Assembly: GCA_039934475.1 (NCBI GenBank)
Contig: JBDTMC010000351.1
Coordinates: 1 to 8,416, forward strand
DNA length: 8,416 nt
Direction of reading: 5' to 3'
Source of the DNA: JBDTMC01 sp039934475
GTDB lineage: Bacteria; Acidobacteriota; Terriglobia; Bryobacterales; Bryobacteraceae
The notes below the pieces were generated by a model, which saw nothing but the letters and a program-made list of their open reading frames with translations, did no database searches and was not told where the DNA came from. Position numbers and translations under genes: made by a program. Numbering within the stretch: the stretch's first letter is position 1; every line of letters begins with the position of its first letter. Shown in pieces: positions 6,726 through 8,416 of this stretch.

Positions 6726-8270
6726 CTACGGACGGAAAACAACCAGGTCGGAGATCCCGATGTCGCTGCCCTTGGATTCCGCGTACGGTTCGCCCTTCAC
6801 TACCACACGCACGGTGTGCTTCGTGTTCTTTAAGCCAAACGCGTGCCATACGCTCTCACCCGTCTTGGTGTTGGGTTCGTCAGGGTACGTATCCACCGTG
6901 GCGGCCAGTTTCCCATCCAGGTAGACATCCGCTTTGCCCCCGCTGGGCAGGTAGCTTCCGACGACAATAACGCCGGTCCCTTCGAAACCGATGGAGGCTT
7001 CGGCGCCTTTGGTGGAGGCGATCTGTGTCTGCTTGTCCTTCTTCCACGCGCCTTTCCAGGTCCAGCGCGGATCGCTGCTCAGAATGCGCTCCACCGGAGA
7101 ACCGTAGTCATCCCATAACTCCAGCTTCGCCGCTTTAGCGGTTTGGGTCTTTACCATCACCTTATCGCCCTCCACGCTGCCGCCAGTGAGTTTCACCAGT
7201 TGGAGTGTACGTTTCTCAGTGCTCGCCACGATGGAGTGGAAGGAGAAGTCGGTGTAGTTGAATTTCTTGTCGGCGATTTTGGGAATGTAGCTCTTGTATT
7301 GATCGGGAATCTTCTTATAGCCGAGCATCACCCCCATCACGCCACAGGCGCTTGCCGGATTACAATCGGAATCCTGCCCGGCCCGCGTGGAGATGTCCAT
7401 TGTCTTAAAGAAATCGGCGTCGCCGTACAGCAGGCCCAGAGCGATGTAAGCGCCGTTCAGCTTGGCATCGATGTTGAATGGCTTCAACGCTCCCTCCGGG
7501 CACGGCTCCCGTTTGTTCCATTTGGCTTCGATCAGCTTCCAGGTTTGCTTCCAATCTTTCGGATTCTGTTTGTGCCACGCCAGCACGTCGGAGATCAGCT
7601 GGGCATAGGGACTGCGAGCCGGTATGGCTGCCAGGCCCGCTTCCACAATCTTGTGCGGATCGTTCTCAAAAAAGGCGGCGCTGTACATGGCGGAAACGAA
7701 CATACCGCCATAAATGCCGTCGCCATAGTTCATCACGCGCCCCGCGCGCCACGCCATGTCATTGGTCCATTGCGGCAGCCCGGGCGCCATCAGCCCGATG
7801 AAGTCGGCTTCAATCTGAAAATCGATGTCGTTGGCATGGGCGTTGTACTTCGGAGTTCCAGAGAGCGTCGCTGGAACGCCGCGCCGCAGCGCTCGACGCG
7901 CGGCCAGATTGGCGTGCCACAAGGAGTACTTCGCGTTCTTGAACATCGCGCCGAAATCATCACTGGTGGCGTTGAGACCTTTGTCGTCGAGTACTTTGGC
8001 AAAGGTCATATCGACATACAGATCATCTTGATCCAACGAGTTGGTGACGCGCTCGGGCTTCCATTCCGGCAGCGGTCCTTCCATGATCTTTTCGTTGGAG
8101 CGGAACTCCGTGGGCGCGCCAAAACTGACGCCGATCATCTGGCCGGCCCAGCCTCCTTCGATCTTGTCATGTAGGACCGACAAGGGAATCTCGCGCAGAC
8201 CGGGATTGGCGGCGGCCGCCAGCAGACCGAAGGCGGCGGCAAGAAGCAGGAACACGCTGAACCGTTTCAT
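6726..8270 (-). CDS. Secreted ADP-ribosylglycohydrolase-family protein with C-terminal beta domain
   Basis: This 514-residue protein has a signal peptide (residues 1-21, ending LLAAAAN) and so is predicted to be exported. Residues 28-345 match the all-helical, metal-dependent ADP-ribosylglycohydrolase fold. The N-terminal glycine segment is GGWAGQMIGVSFGAP (39-53). A metal-site acidic cluster, DQDD (80-83), sits where classical members have a T-D/E-D-T type motif. NDIDFQIEADFIGLMAPG (147-164) and GDGIYGGMFVSAMYSAAF (183-200) follow. The C-terminal GQDSDCNPASACGVMGVMLG (298-317) corresponds to the family GxDxD metal motif. About 420-514 look like a beta-sandwich accessory domain (TGVIVVGSYLPSGGKADVYL, then a WHAFGL and HTVRVVVKG pair). 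GGAGGG sits at 8278-8273 just before the ATG, with unusually short spacing. The family call is secure. The true substrate of this exported subgroup, possibly a glycan or nucleoside rather than ADP-ribosyl protein, is not known from sequence. Confidence 0.9.
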   Translation of the reverse strand: MKRFSVFLLLAAAFGLLAAAANPGLREIPLSVLHDKIEGGWAGQMIGVSFGAPTEFRSNEKIMEGPLPEWKPERVTNSLDQDDLYVDMTFAKVLDDKGLNATSDDFGAMFKNAKYSLWHANLAARRALRRGVPATLSGTPKYNAHANDIDFQIEADFIGLMAPGLPQWTNDMAWRAGRVMNYGDGIYGGMFVSAMYSAAFFENDPHKIVEAGLAAIPARSPYAQLISDVLAWHKQNPKDWKQTWKLIEAKWNKREPCPEGALKPFNIDAKLNGAYIALGLLYGDADFFKTMDISTRAGQDSDCNPASACGVMGVMLGYKKIPDQYKSYIPKIADKKFNYTDFSFHSIVASTEKRTLQLVKLTGGSVEGDKVMVKTQTAKAAKLELWDDYGSPVERILSSDPRWTWKGAWKKDKQTQIASTKGAEASIGFEGTGVIVVGSYLPSGGKADVYLDGKLAATVDTYPDEPNTKTGESVWHAFGLKNTKHTVRVVVKGEPYAESKGSDIGISDLVVFRP

Positions 8271-8337
8271 AGCCCTCCACTATATCGCTGTTAATTATTC
8301 TGTTCCGCTTGACCGGGTGGGGCGGTCCAAGATTTCC
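8271..8337. promoter_or_regulatory. Divergent intergenic region between two exported-protein genes
   Basis: These 67 bp contain an AT-rich core (about 8281-8300) that stands out from the GC-rich surroundings and probably holds promoter elements for one or both divergent genes. On the minus strand TATAGT (8284-8279) matches five of six bases of the -10 consensus, but no matching -35 lies 17 bp upstream, and it would leave almost no leader before the ATG at 8270. On the plus strand TTGACC at 8309-8314 resembles a -35 but no -10 follows at the right distance. The placement of promoters is therefore unresolved. Confidence 0.35.
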
Positions 8338-8416
8338 ATGAAGAGACTTCTGGTAATTTGTTCGCTCCTGGGTGCGCCGCTGTTCGCGCAATACCGCTCC
8401 GTGGTGCTTTCGCCTC
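8338..8416 (+). CDS. Exported protein, N-terminal fragment (continues beyond window)
   Basis: Only 26 codons are visible: MKRLLVICSLLGAPLFAQYR and then SVVLSP. The basic start, hydrophobic core and AQ near residue 17-18 form a clear signal peptide, with likely cleavage near LFA-Q. The gene is divergent from the ADP-ribosylglycohydrolase-like gene. A G-rich stretch (8315-8323) lies upstream, but too far from the ATG for a good ribosome binding site. The mature part is too short to assign a family. Confidence 0.6.
   Translation, partial: MKRLLVICSLLGAPLFAQYRSVVLSP

Noticed and set aside
6259..6924. Plus-strand open frame of 221 codons crossing the permease end and the following gap
   Set aside because: It overlaps three better supported genes and has no family resemblance. 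Its composition is that of an off-frame reading.
7143..8174. Plus-strand open frame of 343 codons opposite the ADP-ribosylglycohydrolase-like gene
   Set aside because: Antisense shadow. The minus strand has a signal peptide, family motifs and a ribosome binding site.
8309..8330. GACC ... GGTC inverted repeat upstream of the last gene
   Set aside because: The arms are only 4 bp without a bulge, expected by chance in GC-rich DNA.

Overview
The window looks like chromosomal DNA of an acidobacterium, most likely of the Solibacter/Bryobacter type. This is an inference. It rests on high GC, a duplicated MacB/FtsX permease with no ATPase beside it (the ADOP family, greatly expanded in Acidobacteriota), an ECF sigma/zinc-finger anti-sigma/HEAT-repeat gene cluster, and a secreted ADP-ribosylglycohydrolase-like protein with an extra C-terminal domain. 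I see no rRNA, tRNA, CRISPR array, insertion sequence or phage gene.

Layout. Positions 1-981 (minus strand) hold the N-terminal 327 codons of the replicative helicase DnaB; the gene runs off the left edge. A 269-bp divergent spacer (982-1250) follows. It separates dnaB from a plus-strand cluster: an ECF sigma factor (1251-1808), a membrane anti-sigma factor overlapping it by 4 bp (1805-2551), and a secreted TPR/HEAT-repeat protein 15 bp further on (2567-4012). A 66-bp gap ending in a perfect 10-bp inverted repeat leads to a duplicated permease of 801 residues (4079-6484). Convergent to it on the minus strand are a 62-residue membrane protein (6492-6680) and, upstream of that in the same direction, a secreted ADP-ribosylglycohydrolase-family protein (6726-8270). 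A 67-bp divergent spacer then precedes the start of another exported protein (8338 to the right edge).

How the genes may work together. The sigma and anti-sigma genes form a standard transmembrane regulatory pair: a cytoplasmic HX3CX2C zinc-binding segment, one membrane helix, and an outer domain of about 140 residues. The exported HEAT/TPR protein is the natural candidate for a partner or main target of this pair. The permease could be part of the same envelope programme, but it could equally be independently transcribed. The minus-strand ADP-ribosylglycohydrolase-like gene and the small membrane protein could share a transcript. Nothing links them functionally to the sigma cluster.

The items most worth a second look are the inverted repeat with a CCTCCT loop that overlaps the permease start codon, the alternating A/B repeat architecture of the HEAT protein, and the secreted ADP-ribosylglycohydrolase-like enzyme with its C-terminal domain.
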